Of a stretch of DNA of 64,000 nucleotides, positions 1 to 12,800 are shown piece by piece (positions within the stretch are counted from its first letter, which is position 1; every line of letters starts with the position of its first letter). The position numbers and the translations under genes were made by a program. Location of the stretch: NCBI GenBank assembly GCA_963082875.1, contig OY720100.1, positions 8,060,001 to 8,124,000 on the forward strand, given 5' to 3'. The notes beneath the pieces were generated by a model. That model was not told where the DNA came from. It saw only the letters and a list, made by a program, of their open reading frames with translations, and made no database searches. The stretch is from Corella eumyota. Its lineage: Eukaryota > Chordata > Ascidiacea > Phlebobranchia > Corellidae.

Positions 1-1240
1 CGATTTCAGCAGAAAGCAGATACCAGCGACTTTAGCCCGAAGTGTAAAGCAAAACCGAATTGTTTTTTTCGAGTATTTTAAAACAGCTGTTTTAGCACTC
101 CCAACCAACTACGAAGTGACTGCATTGCTCTGGTGGCCGGCAAATTACTAACGCGTTCTTTAAACCAAGACTCAAATGTCCAACTAAGCGTAAAAAATGA
201 CGTAATCTTAAACAGAGAGAAGTAGGGTAGAGTCGCCAGTATCGACGCCCCGGGAGCGCCACCTAACGGAGCCAAAGTTTTAAAAAGTAAAAAATAAAAG
301 TTTTTTTATGCAAAATTTATAAAACAATATAACTTAATATATTGTTGTGCTATTGTTATATAAATATTTTGCATTAAATACAATGCTTTAAAATTAACTT
401 AAAAAAAAGAGTTACAGTTTTATAACAAAACACTAATATTTAAAACAAAATTTCGAATATCTATAAACAATAAAATATAAAACGTGACAATCAGTTTAAA
501 GTACTTTGTTCTTTTTGTTGCAGTGTCAAAGACTAAACGGAAATCCAGTTTTGAATTAATTTGTCGATTAAAATAATCTTTTATATTTTATGTTAACTTG
601 TTAAACGTTTAATATATTGAATTTATTTTTTTTTGTGTATATTTATTTTATTTTTGTTAGGTGTGTTTTTATGAGTATAAGAATAATACAATTATAAACT
701 GATTTTCCCATTTGTTTAAACTTAGTTTGTTTTGTTAATTAACAAATTAATTATTTCCGTAAAATAACTTTTTCCACAATAATCCATAATTTCCGTGTCT
801 TAATCTTTAACCCAATAAAAACTCTGGATTTTCACACCTCTTATTAAACAAACATACAAACAAATGTATACGATAAATCCTAGAACAAAGGTATTAATAC
901 AAACCGATTAAGGATAATTGAGCTATAGAGCGATGTAGTATGCTTTGTGTATATGCTGCGTTGCTTCCTGTGGCTTATATGTATCATCATTGTTGCGACG
1001 ATTCACAGTTGGTATCGGAGAATAGGAGACTGTGTACAGAGCAATAGAGGTGTTGTCTAAAATCAGTGGAGTGATTTCAATTTAGATTTTTACTCACGCA
1101 GGAAATAAATTAAACATTCAGCGGAATCGTCTGCGAATTGATTTGAATATTTATGAAGTCATAATTTATGCTAACGACGTTATTAAGAAATTCCCTGATT
1201 CATTGGAACCATTGTCAGTGATAGCTCGATTAAAATAAAG
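1..1240. other. Upstream non-coding region, nothing assigned
   Basis: The first 270 bases are less AT-rich than the rest and contain a 65-codon reading frame on the minus strand that I do not recognise; it shows no splice structure. The remainder is AT-rich. Bases 900-1240 are somewhat richer in mixed sequence and would be the 5' flank and 5' UTR of the far-upstream Fos start at 1241 if that start is real. No promoter motif is clear enough to name. Confidence 0.4.
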
Positions 1241-1985
1241 ATGTCGTTTTATCCGTTATATGGTGGAACAGGTAAATTAAAAATAATTTAATTAAAAATA
1301 TTTTACAAAGTTTTAATATTATAAAAAAGTAAACTGATAAAATGTTGTTTACATTGCAAAAACAAATACAAAAGCAACGAGTAAAAGCAGAAAAAATATT
1401 CTAAAAATTTATTAAAAACAATTTTTGTTATTTGAGTACAGCCAACATTTTGTCGAAGTTAAAAAAATGTGTAAAAAACTTGCAACCGAAACATTAATAC
1501 ATTGCTTTAGTGTATTGCAATGCAATGTTGTCCCACTTTGAATTGTTTACTGCCAATATTTATGTTTATGAAATAAACTGATGATTAACAATCGATGAAT
1601 AAGCAATTGTTTGTTTACAAAAGTTTGAAAACACTGTTTGAAAATAGGACTTGCTTTATTTAAGATTGTATTGAATCATATTAAAACAAGTGATGATTTG
1701 ATTTTTCATGCAAGTAATAAAGTAAATTTAAAAATTTTACATCTTTTAATAATTAATACATTTTTTTGACGTTCAAAAATTGGTGAAATTTTTTAAACTT
1801 TCCCGCGACCAAAAACTTTTTTTTATATTTTTTGTAAAATTTTTTTTTTTTTAATATAGACGAGGAGACTTATTTATCTCGCCGACTCGTACTTGCCAGT
1901 CAGAGTGACGTCATGGAGATGGCAAGGTTGACAAGAGGTGCAAGTGAAATTCCACCTTCATTTATTCGGTTTCCGACGCCAAGAG
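1241..1985 (+). CDS. Candidate alternative upstream coding exons of Fos (long N-terminus)
   Basis: Two exons, 1241-1271 and 1860-1985. The first starts with ATG and reads MSFYPLYGGT before a GT donor. The second reads through without a stop, starts DEETYLSRRL and ends FIRFPTPR. The second exon leaves one base over. That phase exactly fits an acceptor at 6184/6185, eight bases before the ATG of the main Fos start, so the frame would run on through that methionine and add 55 residues (total about 537). I do not recognise a domain in the added stretch. The phase fit and open frame are seen; that the exons belong to Fos is inference. They could instead be a small separate gene or non-coding exons. 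Confidence 0.5.
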
Positions 1986-2374
1986 GTTAGCACGTGACCA
2001 AACTTTATAATCAATTATTGTTTAATATAAGTTATTATTTAAGTCGAAAATTGAGTCGGACTTTGCATCCAAATTATATGTGGTTCTCTATGTCTTCATA
2101 ACGTATAACCAGTTTGCAATTTAAAACCATTATGTTAAAAGGCAAATTAAGTTATTTTTCTAAACCAGTGATAAATTTAGGCTAAACAACCTAAAATAAC
2201 CCAACCGCTAGATGGCAGGCGTAAGTCGTATATATACAGTCGAACTTTTTTCAGCGCATTGAATTTACTGTTTGTTTAACAAGGTTACATCAACATAACA
2301 AAATTTTTATAACTATTATTTTTGACATGTAGATTTGTTGTAACAACCACTATAATGACGTTTTATTGTTCGTG

Positions 2375-2382
2375 TGACGTCA
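2375..2382. promoter_or_regulatory. CRE-type palindrome TGACGTCA
   Basis: Perfect eight-base CREB/ATF palindrome between the far-upstream exons and the main Fos promoter. Another copy lies in the upstream coding exon at 1906-1913, one in the last Fos exon at 9215-9222 and one downstream at 12272-12279. CREB/ATF and Fos-Jun dimers bind such sites in other animals; function here is inference. Confidence 0.35.
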
Positions 2383-4559
2383 CTGTTACGTCTACCCAAA
2401 ACAAATGTCAAAAAACGATATGACAATATGCACTTGTAATGCGATGCTTACATAACCACATGATCGGTTTATTGTCGTGTGATGTAGTTACGTGACTGCT
2501 TAGTTACCGAGTGTAAATAAGGGTGATGATCGCAAGTCACTTGACTCTTCTTATTTCTCCCCGATTAAAATTACATCCAGAAATTGACATGGGGTTTTTT
2601 ATTAGTTGTTTTTCTTTGAAAAAGTGCGTATCACGATTACAGTAGGCTATACCCAAAATAAACCCGTTTGTGCCATGTTGTTCAGCTTGAACGTGCGTAA
2701 ACGAGGCCTTGGTATACGTGACCGATAAATGGTACTTGAAATCCGTACGCGCGCTTTTCAATCTACGAAATGATGACGTAGCGAAATATCAAAAATCGAA
2801 TTCGCAACCAAAATAAATAAAATAGCCATCGGGCATTTGATTCCTATTACGTGCATACTGCTTCCCACGTGCTTGGTAAAAGTCAATATTATTTTATTGG
2901 TTACCTCAAATAGACGGCTTTAAATAGATCAAAAACAATTATGGTTACTGCTCTGTTATTTACTACGTTTTGAAATAAGTAGAAACCTACTTCTAGCTAA
3001 TTCTGTGGGATTTACCATACACAAAGAACAATGCTCACTTTGTGGAATAATTTTTATCAAAAATATTTGCATAATAATTTTAAATAGTAATTGTTTGATA
3101 GGTAAACACAGTTACTAAGTAAGCCATTCATCATAACAATTTACAATGCGTTGTTTTCCGCTGAAATTCTAACCAAAATCAAATATTTTTGTTTTATAAC
3201 AAAAATGACTTTCTCTCGTTCCGTTGGTGGAATACAGTCATTAAATTTTTGTGAAATTTCATTAGAAAATGCGACAAATAAGCGTTCAAATATCTGTAAT
3301 ATAAAAATATCCTTTTCTCCTTACCAAACTAACCCATATTTCAAGGTCAAAAAATATCATAAAACGCCTACTACAAGGTAATGTTAAACAAATACAGATA
3401 GGGGGCCCAATATCCGGAACCAAATTGTTTATTTTCCAATATTTGTTAAATTAATTTTTGACAACAACTATATGACAAACAGGCATGTAATTTAACCTTT
3501 CAATTACTCATGCTAGTATACTAGTTTTACGAGTATAATTTTCTAACGGTTAGCATATGAATAATACAATTTTAAACAATAAACTTACAATTCCAACTCC
3601 TTTATATGTTTTTTTTTCTAAATTAAGAGCCAACGTAGAAACATAGCCACAGGTGCGTGAAATCATAGTATAGATATAGAAAAAAAACGGGGTATTTATA
3701 TATTTAAATGTATATGTAGCATTTTTAAACAACCTCTTTTCTATTTTTATTTTTGTAACAAAAAAGACAACGTGACGGCCCTAAACTTTTTGTTTTAATT
3801 GTTTTTTTTAATTTTATTAATTTTTTTATTCGGTTAAAAACATTTCTTAGACTTACCTATTCCTACTTATATATACTTTATAGTTTTTTTGAAATAACAG
3901 TCATTGGAATTAAATTTATGACTTTGAATTTCAGAAAAAAATATTCAACCATTTCATTACATATTTATTTTGATGCAGTTGGTGGTGGTTTACTACCAAA
4001 ATTCAAATTTTTTTAGAAAATAAACGAAGTATTATTTAGTAAAGGTTATCGCAATAGTTTTAAATCACATAGCAATTAATTCGATCAAAATATTTTTTTT
4101 AAATTACAATTTTTGTAAATATTGTCGTAATTTCAAGTCACAATTAGAAAGGTTAACGTGTTTGCAAGCTAAGCTAAAAATGTCAGACATCAACTAATAT
4201 TTGTAAAATAAAAGGTTAAAACAAGAGTTGTTGTTGACGTTTGTCGTCTAAAGTGATATCACCAACCGCAACCTTTACTTACTTGAAAAGGCGATTTGAA
4301 AACAAAAACACCTACCTACGCGTTTTGCTATTATTGATTGTTTTGAACAAAAAACAATTTCAAACTGGTAAATCAAATTAATTTCATTCGTAATACGCAA
4401 GTACGGTATTGCCCAAAATTAAATTTTCAAAATGGTCCGTTATGTAAGAGCGAATTTTGTTTTATACGGCTTTATAAATAGGTCGCGCGCATTTCAAGAT
4501 CGAATTAAAGGTGCTATCGATCGTACGTAAAAAAATGAAAGAGAACGTCGTTTTTTTTT

Positions 4560-5215
4560 CTCTAATTTGCGTAATGACGCACGAACGTCTAACCGTTTAC
4601 GCAAAGCGACGCAAGCTGCTAAGCGTAGTTTTAACGCTATAGGCAATTAGGCCAATTTTAGCAAAAAATGATGTTTAAAACTGCAATTACTATTTAACAC
4701 CCATGTCTACATTGAAATTAATATATTTTAAGATTTTATGACATCAATTAGATATATTATTTATACCACAAATTTTCCAAATTTATCTATTTTTACAAAC
4801 TTTCTAAATTTACCTACAACAAAAGTTATTTATTTTCGAACAATTTTGCTTAACAAATTATGCATTTTAATTAAATTAATTTAACAAAGACTTAAATATA
4901 AAACTTTGACATGTGTTTTTTAAAAAAATTTAACAATATTTTTTTGGGAATTTATAGTTATATAAATACTAAAAATAATTATGTGTATTGGAAAAATGTA
5001 ACGCGTGCAAAAATTGCTTTCAGCACAAGTCAAACAATGAATATATGAGAATTGATCGTCTGTTAATACAACATAAATAGTACTGAATTGCATTGTGTAT
5101 CGCTTCAATTGTTGTAACAAAACCCCGCGCGGCGCTGAAATGACGCAAAACCCTTCGCTTGGGTTGAGTGAACTGCAATACAATCGCACGCAAAAGTTAC
5201 GCAACGTCGCTTGGT
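4560..5215. promoter_or_regulatory. Upstream Fos block with C/EBP-ATF-like sites
   Basis: This stretch is richer in CpG than its flanks. It holds TTGCGTAA at 4567, TGACGCA at 4575, TGACGCAA at 5141 and TTACGCAA at 5197, all of which resemble C/EBP, PAR-bZIP or composite C/EBP-ATF sites. It sits 0.6-1.3 kb upstream of the TATA-type promoter. No open reading frame of note is present. A regulatory role is inferred from motif content only. Confidence 0.35.
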
Positions 5216-5749
5216 TCGCGGTTTGAGAAGCTAAAAATAAACCAATTTTGTGGAGTAGAGAAAAATTTTTTTGAAAATTTTTTGAAATTAAGAAAATTTT
5301 TTACAAAGAAATTGACAATTTTTTATTTATTTTTTTAAAGTTTTTTTTATAGATTTTGTTGTGCTTATATTTCACCCAAATTTTTTTTTAAAAAGTTCAA
5401 TTTTGTTAAAATGAGATGGTACTTTTACTAGACAGTCTTAAATATGGTAGACAAGCTTCAAAAATTTCTCCCAAATATTTTTTAAAGTTCAGCAACTTTC
5501 CGTCATTAAATTTTAACCCAGTAACTTTTCCAAAGTTTTTTAACCCCGAGCGATAATTTTTCCAGAACGTACAGCGACCAGGTCACATGATCAAAACAAT
5601 GCCCCACCTACAACTTTGTTTGAAAAACAAATCGGTTGTTTAATGATCTATATATAGACATAACCGCATAATTTTAAACACCTTTTATCTGTTGCTACAG
5701 CACACTTTGATTACCTGGGGAGAAACACGCTTTGCGCCTCGTTTTGTTT

Positions 5750-5870
5750 TGACGTCGGGCGATTTTACGAGACGTAAGAGCGAAAAACGTCGTGCGTCAT
5801 CGGAGAGAAAAAGGGCCTTTCGCACAAAAAATTCGCTAGTATATAAGCTCGAGCGTTGAAGAGAGCGTCA
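5750..5870 (+). promoter_or_regulatory. Probable main Fos promoter (TATA box, CRE half-palindrome)
   Basis: A TATA box (TATATAAG at 5840-5847) lies about 350 bases before the main Fos ATG. A GACGTC core (TGACGTC at 5750) lies about 90 bases upstream of it, the spacing seen in immediate-early promoters. A plausible 5' UTR intron runs from a GTGAGT donor at 5953 to the acceptor at 6184, placing the UTR in exon about 5870-5952 and in 6185-6192. I did not find a clear serum response element. Confidence 0.55.
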
Positions 5871-6192
5871 AAATCGCTTCATTGTCAAATACTAGAATAT
5901 GAGTCATACGAATTAAAACGCAGTTGTAAAATAAATTTTTGAAAATTCCTAAGTGAGTGAGTAATGCAGACTCTCAATGGAAAGTCTAGACGCAGAAATG
6001 CAGAGGCGTTGTATCACTAGGGTGCAGCAAAGGGGATACTATATATTTGTTAAAAACAGATTGGATATCATATATCAAAGAATACCGTTATCATTACGCA
6101 GGGACTAATTATCGTATATTTTTAGATTATTATTCTGTATTAAAAAAATTTATTTAAAAATAATTAAAAAAATAAAATACTCAGAAGTCGGC

Positions 6193-9100
6193 ATGTACCA
6201 GGAATTGAACTCGGTATTCGGGGCTCAATGTCCGCCCAACCAACAAATACACCATCAGGGAAGTTTTGAAAGCGACGATATTTACCAAAATCAATCCCAT
6301 GGCATGCAAGTCAATCATCAGGTAAGAAAAAATAAAATTGTAAAAAAAAATTCAGTTTATTTTTATGCTATCGGTCGATTTCGGCGCTTGACGTAACTTT
6401 TCGGAAATTTTAGAATCGTTTATTGGTTTTCTCTGGGGAGTTGGGTTTTTTGCTGGTAATTGAATGTGACATACAGTATTGGGTTATTTGAAAAGTAACC
6501 AAACAATTACCTCACTCAAAAAATTTTTATTTTTGAGTTTAAAAAACATAATCTATAATTTATACGCGTGACATATATTATTGTCCGATCATTAAATATC
6601 TTAATGACGTTCAAAACAAATTAAATTTTCTTAAATTAAATAAATATGTTTTTACAATAAACAAATATGAATTTAATTTGGTGCAATTCTCAAAATATTA
6701 AACCAAAAATAGTTTTTTTTGTATTGATGACTAGAACAATCTGGAAGCGAGAGTCTCGCGCCTTTTTTCTTAACGCTGTCTCAAATTTCGCTGATAAACA
6801 GATTTAAGAGTGAACTCGCGTCATATCTTATACGTTGACGCAGTGGATCGGTCGGGTACATAACCCAAGTTTGTTTTTAACAAAGGCCTATTTTTGCGAA
6901 GATAATTACGAGAAAAACAAATTTCAAGCGACTTGTTGTTCACTTTATGTATATATTTGGATACGAAAAACGTGTTTAATTTAGGCAGTTAGAAAAAAAG
7001 GGAATTTTTATTTAAAACAACTTGGGATTAAAAGTGTTTGTACAGAGTTGTTGAGATCACTTACTATGGTTAGTTCGTTGAGAATACTTCAGTTTGTTAA
7101 TGGAAAACTTGTGTAGGCAGATAAAAAGACCCCGTTACGAAATATTTATAGCCCAAGGACTAAAAATTTTATTAGAAAATAATAACTTTATTACGAAGTT
7201 AAAATATTAGGTTATAGAAAATATATATTTTGATCTTAGCTTAAAAATTAAACGACAAGTCAAGAATTTTTTATTTATTAATTGATTCATTTTACAGACA
7301 CAAACTAAGAAATTTTATAAAAAAATAATAACTTGGAAAATAAATTTTAAATTAAAAATAATTTTTAAAGAAAACTTGACTAATATAAGGTAAGTGTTTG
7401 TTCAAATAAAAAATAAAATAATTTTAATCGTCGCTGTAGTAAGCAGCAATGCATTGTTACATAGAAGAGAGCCTATTTTCTCTCCGCTTTGTGCACGTCA
7501 CAAAGCCTATTATTTCGCACGCTTGCGTAACAAATACACGTCATGTGCTCTCTAAAAACTTAAGCGCAAATAGAAGCGCCTTGCGATTTAAGGAGAAAAG
7601 CCTAAAGGTCGCTTTAAAATAGTGCTTAACCTTCATAAACGTGGTGTATAGGATTTCGTTGTTAGTTTATGGGGTTGGTTGTCTAATTTTGAATAGGATT
7701 CCGAGAATTCCTAAACTAGTATTTGTAACTTGGTTTTAAGCCGGTTCCGCATTCTTTAGTAAAATGCGGAATCATGTTGTTTATTACCACGTTGTTACGC
7801 AATATTTGGCTTGAGGTCTCGTAAACAATAAAATTTCCAACATGATGTGTAATATTTTAAATAAATTATTAATCTTTGTTTTTTTAGGATTACTTGCCAT
7901 ACGGAGTCGAGCAATCAATGCCAGGCCACAACTCTTATCCAACCAATATCTACGGCAGCAACGGCGACCTACGTAGCTCCTCGTCTCAAATGGGATTAAT
8001 GCCCCCTTACTCTGAAGAAACAACACACGGATCTCTACCGGGGGTGGTAAGCCATCCGGATTTACAATGGCTCGTCACCACAAGCAACGTTGATATGAGG
8101 ACGCTCACTCCTCCAAACAATGTGTCCTCTCCTCATGTAAGCAGAAACCCGCATATCGGAGGCAACATGGAGGACACTTCTTCTTCATCTTCTGCGACCA
8201 TAAGCCACCACCAACTGTCGCACCATTCCTATCCCAACCACCCGCCCCCGCTACATAAAGTACAGAAGAAAGGGAATCCGAATGCACCAACTAAACCAAA
8301 GGGAACGCCAGGACGAAAAAGAAAATTTCAAGACCACGAGGTTATTATTTGCAACTAATATTTACTTAATTAAAATAATAATTAGGTTAACAATTTTAGG
8401 TTAAAAAATAATATAAATAGAATTACCTTCAGAGTTTCATATCAATTAAATATTTTTATGTTTATTTAGCTTTCACCAAACGAGGCTGCAAAGCGACATG
8501 TCCGTAGAGAACGAAATAAAGTTGCTGCCGCTAAATGCCGCAACAGACGACGTGAGCTTACAGATCGCTTACAAGGCGAGACCGATCACTTGGAGGACAA
8601 TCAAACCCAACTTCATCAAGAAATCATGCAACTCCAGCAACAGAAAGATCATCTCGAGTTTATCTTAGCCACACACTCACCAAACTGTAAGGCTGGCATA
8701 AATGATAAATATATCCAAGGACATGGTCAACTTTCGGGAAGTATGGAAGACATGTTGGTTCCCCCACTTGAAGTAATGGACGACTTAATGGCAACAGAAA
8801 ACATGATGCAACAGCAAGGTTACTATCTCCACATGCAACAACAACAACAGCAGCAGCAACAGTCTCCAAGAGGTGGTGCTCCAGTTTCTGTTATTCAATC
8901 AGCACCATCGGCGCTGCGAACAATGCCACAACAAGATGCTCAAAACCCAAGCAAAAGCAAACCACACAACTTTGCTAATCAAGGTCAGAGTTTCGAGTCC
9001 ACCTCGTCGGATAGATTCCCCAACATGACCTTGGACTTAGTAGATGCACCACTGAACACTCCCGTGTGTAGTCTTGCTACTCCGTCCAACAGCACAAGTG

Positions 9101-9336
9101 TTTTTACATTTCCAACCACTCCGGGCTTGACCAACACGGTAACATCAAACTTTTCCTTCCCAAGCGACTACCAAACCTCACGACTACCGATGACTCCTTC
9201 GTTTACGGCTTCAGTGACGTCATTTCCGGCCATGTCCGATGCTTATCAACAACAAACTTGTTCGCAAGCACATAGGCGCAGTTCATCAAGTGAGAGCCCT
9301 GATTGTGTACAGTCCCCCAAACTGATAGCTCTTTGA
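6193..9336 (+). CDS. fos: Fos-family bZIP transcription factor
   Basis: Coding exons 6193-6321, 7888-8340 and 8470-9336, about 482 residues. The start resembles Fra-2 (MYQ...). Exon 2 holds the Fos-family block HPDLQWLV. Exon 3 opens with the basic region ([19 protein letters not shown]), followed by a leucine zipper ending [13 protein letters not shown]. The C-terminus ([14 protein letters not shown]) matches the conserved end of vertebrate Fos/FosB. A glutamine run from CAA/CAG codons lies near 8835-8865. The protein would dimerise with Jun on AP-1 sites in the nucleus. In phase, the exon at 6185 can also take the two far-upstream coding exons. It is longer than human FOS (380 residues), mainly in Gln/Ser/Thr-rich linkers. 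Family assignment is firm. Confidence 0.95.
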
Positions 9337-9875
9337 TAAGAAACCTATTTTTATAACCGCTGACCGCGCAATTATGTTACATTGTGTTGACATGAAGCAA
9401 TTTCAATATATAAAAAAATATTTTTCTATGTTTTAACTGTACATAATTATTTATTACAAGGCAATTTATTTATTAAAAAGAGATTGATATATATATATAT
9501 TTTTGCAAGGTGTAAAATCTAAGAACATTCATTTTTGTATATCGTTATTTATATATTCGGGACCAAATTGTTATCGTAATACATGCTTTTACATTTTCCA
9601 AGTCTAACAAAAGTGTTTTATATTATCAGTCATATGTGTATAACTTATTTTAATATAGCAAGTTTGTCTTTGTATTTATAGCCCGTCGTTGCCAGGTCCT
9701 GATGTTCTCCAAGTAATAGTATATATACCCTGTTAAATGTGCTTTCTTACTATGTTACTTTTTATATACGCCCTTTTATTGTTACTTCAAATTCTACACA
9801 GTAGATTTATTTTGTTTAATCAATATACCGCCGCTGCCTTCTTAGACAGTTGTAAAATAAAAGTTTACTGTAAAA
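9337..9875 (+). other. Fos 3' UTR
   Basis: AT-rich sequence after the Fos stop, including ATTTATTTATT-type stretches typical of unstable mRNAs around 9440-9480 and a short TA run near 9490. A polyadenylation signal AATAAA lies at about 9856-9861. The instability role of the AT-rich elements is inferred from vertebrate fos. Confidence 0.5.
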
Positions 9876-12800
9876 AAATGATGTTTTTTCCGTTATTTAA
9901 ATGAGTTTTAAAACAAAGATACAAGTAAATTTTTAACAGAGCCACCAGAGCAATGTAAAGGATATATCAAGAAATATCACCATCAGAGGTATGTAAAGGA
10001 TATATATTAAGAAATATTCCTTTATAATAAAAGAATTTTATTAATGTTTTACAAGCATACCGATGTAGAAATTTTATATTTGCTTTCTGTAGTTATGCAA
10101 ATTAGTTTTTGACATTATCATCGACTTTACGAGCAAATGGAATACCCCCATTTCAAAATATATTTTACAATATAAATTCCATGTTATGGTAGCAAAGTGG
10201 TTTGTTTATTTGGGGTTCTATTTTCATTTTAGCCAAGTCATCTTGCGAATATTTTTTATCGCTTTAAGCTGAACAAAAAACCCTGTTATTTAAATATTAA
10301 CTAAATACAAATAAAAAAGAAACCTAATACCTGGGAATGATTGAAGTTCTTCTTACCCGAAAGGTTTAAAGGTATGGTAATTTTTTCTATCCAAAACTAA
10401 ATATTTTTTCCCAACTTAAGCTTTTGAGGTTAGTTAGAGCTGTAACCATTTTTTCTTTATTGACGTTATGGTAACAATTGCTGGTTGGAAATCGAAAACA
10501 CTTCACGCTGTTAACTGTTGATTCATCATTACCGCATATCGTAAAAATTCCCTTCACTTCTTGTTTATTAATGAAATTCCAATATAACAAAACACCAGGA
10601 CGGTGGTATCGAGTTTGACCTAAATTCTTTTAAACCGGGATGACTTTACAAACCGATGCGCATGATTTGAAAATTGTTCAACGCACGTTTAATTATTTCA
10701 GGTTAGAATTTGGGCTGTTTTCAAGGTCGTTACCCTCTTGAAAAAATGCTATTTTGGCACTGTACTACGAAATTAAAGGTTTAAATTTTTCAATTTCCGA
10801 CGGAACGAAAATTTTATTTACTCGGTGTGAAGTTTTTGGAAATTGATATACCACACGTACAGTGGAAAAAGCTAGATCAGCAAACAACTACGCAAAACGC
10901 AGAGAGTGTAAACCGCGAATCCTATTATATATACACCACACCTACGCTAACGTAATTAACATAAAGAAAATACTTGACAAGTACGTTATACTAAAACCGC
11001 GTTTAAATTTTTCAAATAAACATGTTTTTCTTTGGTGCCATGGTAAGGTAAGAGCGCCAATGACATGGTACATATACGTAAGCATTATATATTTAAATTT
11101 AACAACGAGTTTTTGGTGATAGCACCCTAGGCAAAGAAAATACAGGATAACGATATTCTATTTTAAAATAACTGTGTGTTAAAATAGAATTTAACGATTG
11201 TAAAATTAGACGGCCTTCTCTATATATAGACTTCCCATTAAATAACTTAAATTTTTTTCAACTTAAATTTTAAAGTTAATTTTATGGTAAGCTTGAAAAA
11301 TAAAATTTCGATATTTCTTTGTAAAAATTTTAAACATTAACGTTTTAATATTTTAATATGTTTGTGTGCTGTTTAACTATTTAACTAATGTTTAACCAGT
11401 TGTTTGTAAAAAAATATTTGGTTAAATTACGCAGAACCCTCTTGTAAATTGTGAATGGGGAGTCAGAATATAAAACTCTCCCTTCGGGATTTTACAATAA
11501 ATATTTCAAAACTTTGAATTCCGAACGAACCGCTTACATGCAAAAGTAACCATGTAGAAATGTTACAACACAAAGCCAACATTACAAAAATTGTATTTCT
11601 TTATAATTTCCTGTAAAATCTCAAGTACAAAGATCGCAAGGTATTACAATATTGTGACGTAACAATATGTATTTAAGCTACCCGGCATGACTCAGGGTAT
11701 TTCGATAAGTAAATGAACATAATCTAAAATACAAATATTTAAACACGAGGGCAAACAGCTTGGAATATAAATTTGTTTTAGTCTAAAATTAGGTAAGAAC
11801 CATATTTAGATTTGCTCGAAATTTTATTTAACCTTCTCAATTTTTATAGTTAAAAAAAAATTAAAATATTTTTTTTTTATTTATAAGTTAATGAAAACAA
11901 TATGTATTTTAAAGCTGTTGTTTTCTTTAGTTTCATACATAATTAGGTCATCAAAATACCAGTTTTATGTACTAAATCGACCAAATTATGCCCATTCTCT
12001 ATTTAGGTTTACCTCTCATTTAAATTATAAAAATCATTGGCTATTAAAATTAGTAAAAATAAAATTTAAAGTAGTGATTTAATAATGTAATTTAATTATA
12101 TAAAATTACCCCAATTTAATTTCGTCGTTTTAATTTTTTTCTCATTAACCTTTGTCAAAAAGTGCAAAAAGTGGAAAGGTTGTTGATCTCCAAAAGCGCT
12201 CCCAACTTGAAATGTACCGGGTGCACTGTCTCGGCAATTGTGACGCAACAAATTGGGAGAATCGTATTTTATGACGTCACAAAGGCAAACGTTGCCACAG
12301 CGCAAACACAAACAAGCGAGCCATTGAGAGTGCGCCTACTTGTATAATAATAAAAAGAACAAAAAGAGAAAGGGGGGGAGGGGAGCGTTACAACTGTAAA
12401 CCCACTCCCATACGATCGTTAATCCCGTGATATTTACATGGGCTTTGGACTAGTGGAGTCAATATTTTTCGCCTAATAGGGCGACTGGGTTTACTACGGT
12501 CCGTTGGTTTTAAACTGCATTACGCAACTAAGGGTATTTAGAGAAGATTAGGCAAACACACATAAACAGGTAAAATACAGTTAAAAAAAGTGCACAATTT
12601 TAAAATAGAGTAGCCTTTATTTTAATAAATATTTTTTTCTTCATTTATATATATAAGTAATTTTCTTAATTATTTTCTTAAATGATAAAATTTCTTAAGC
12701 AATTGTCAAATAAAAAGGATTTTAAAATAAAAAAAAATGCCCGTTAGGATTTGCGGAAAAATGATCTCGGGCATATATTAATTGAAAGTTGCGACCAAAT

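Noticed and set aside
78-275. 65-codon minus-strand frame in the less AT-rich first 270 bases
   Set aside because: No recognised motif, no splice context and no neighbour exon; a chance frame or part of something outside the window.
8105-8869. Minus-strand frames across the Fos exons
   Set aside because: They overlap well-supported Fos coding sequence and reflect its codon composition.
10387-11119. Short frames on both strands in the Fos-SORD gap as possible small genes
   Set aside because: They have low complexity, lack splice partners and resemble nothing known; expected by chance in 4 kb.
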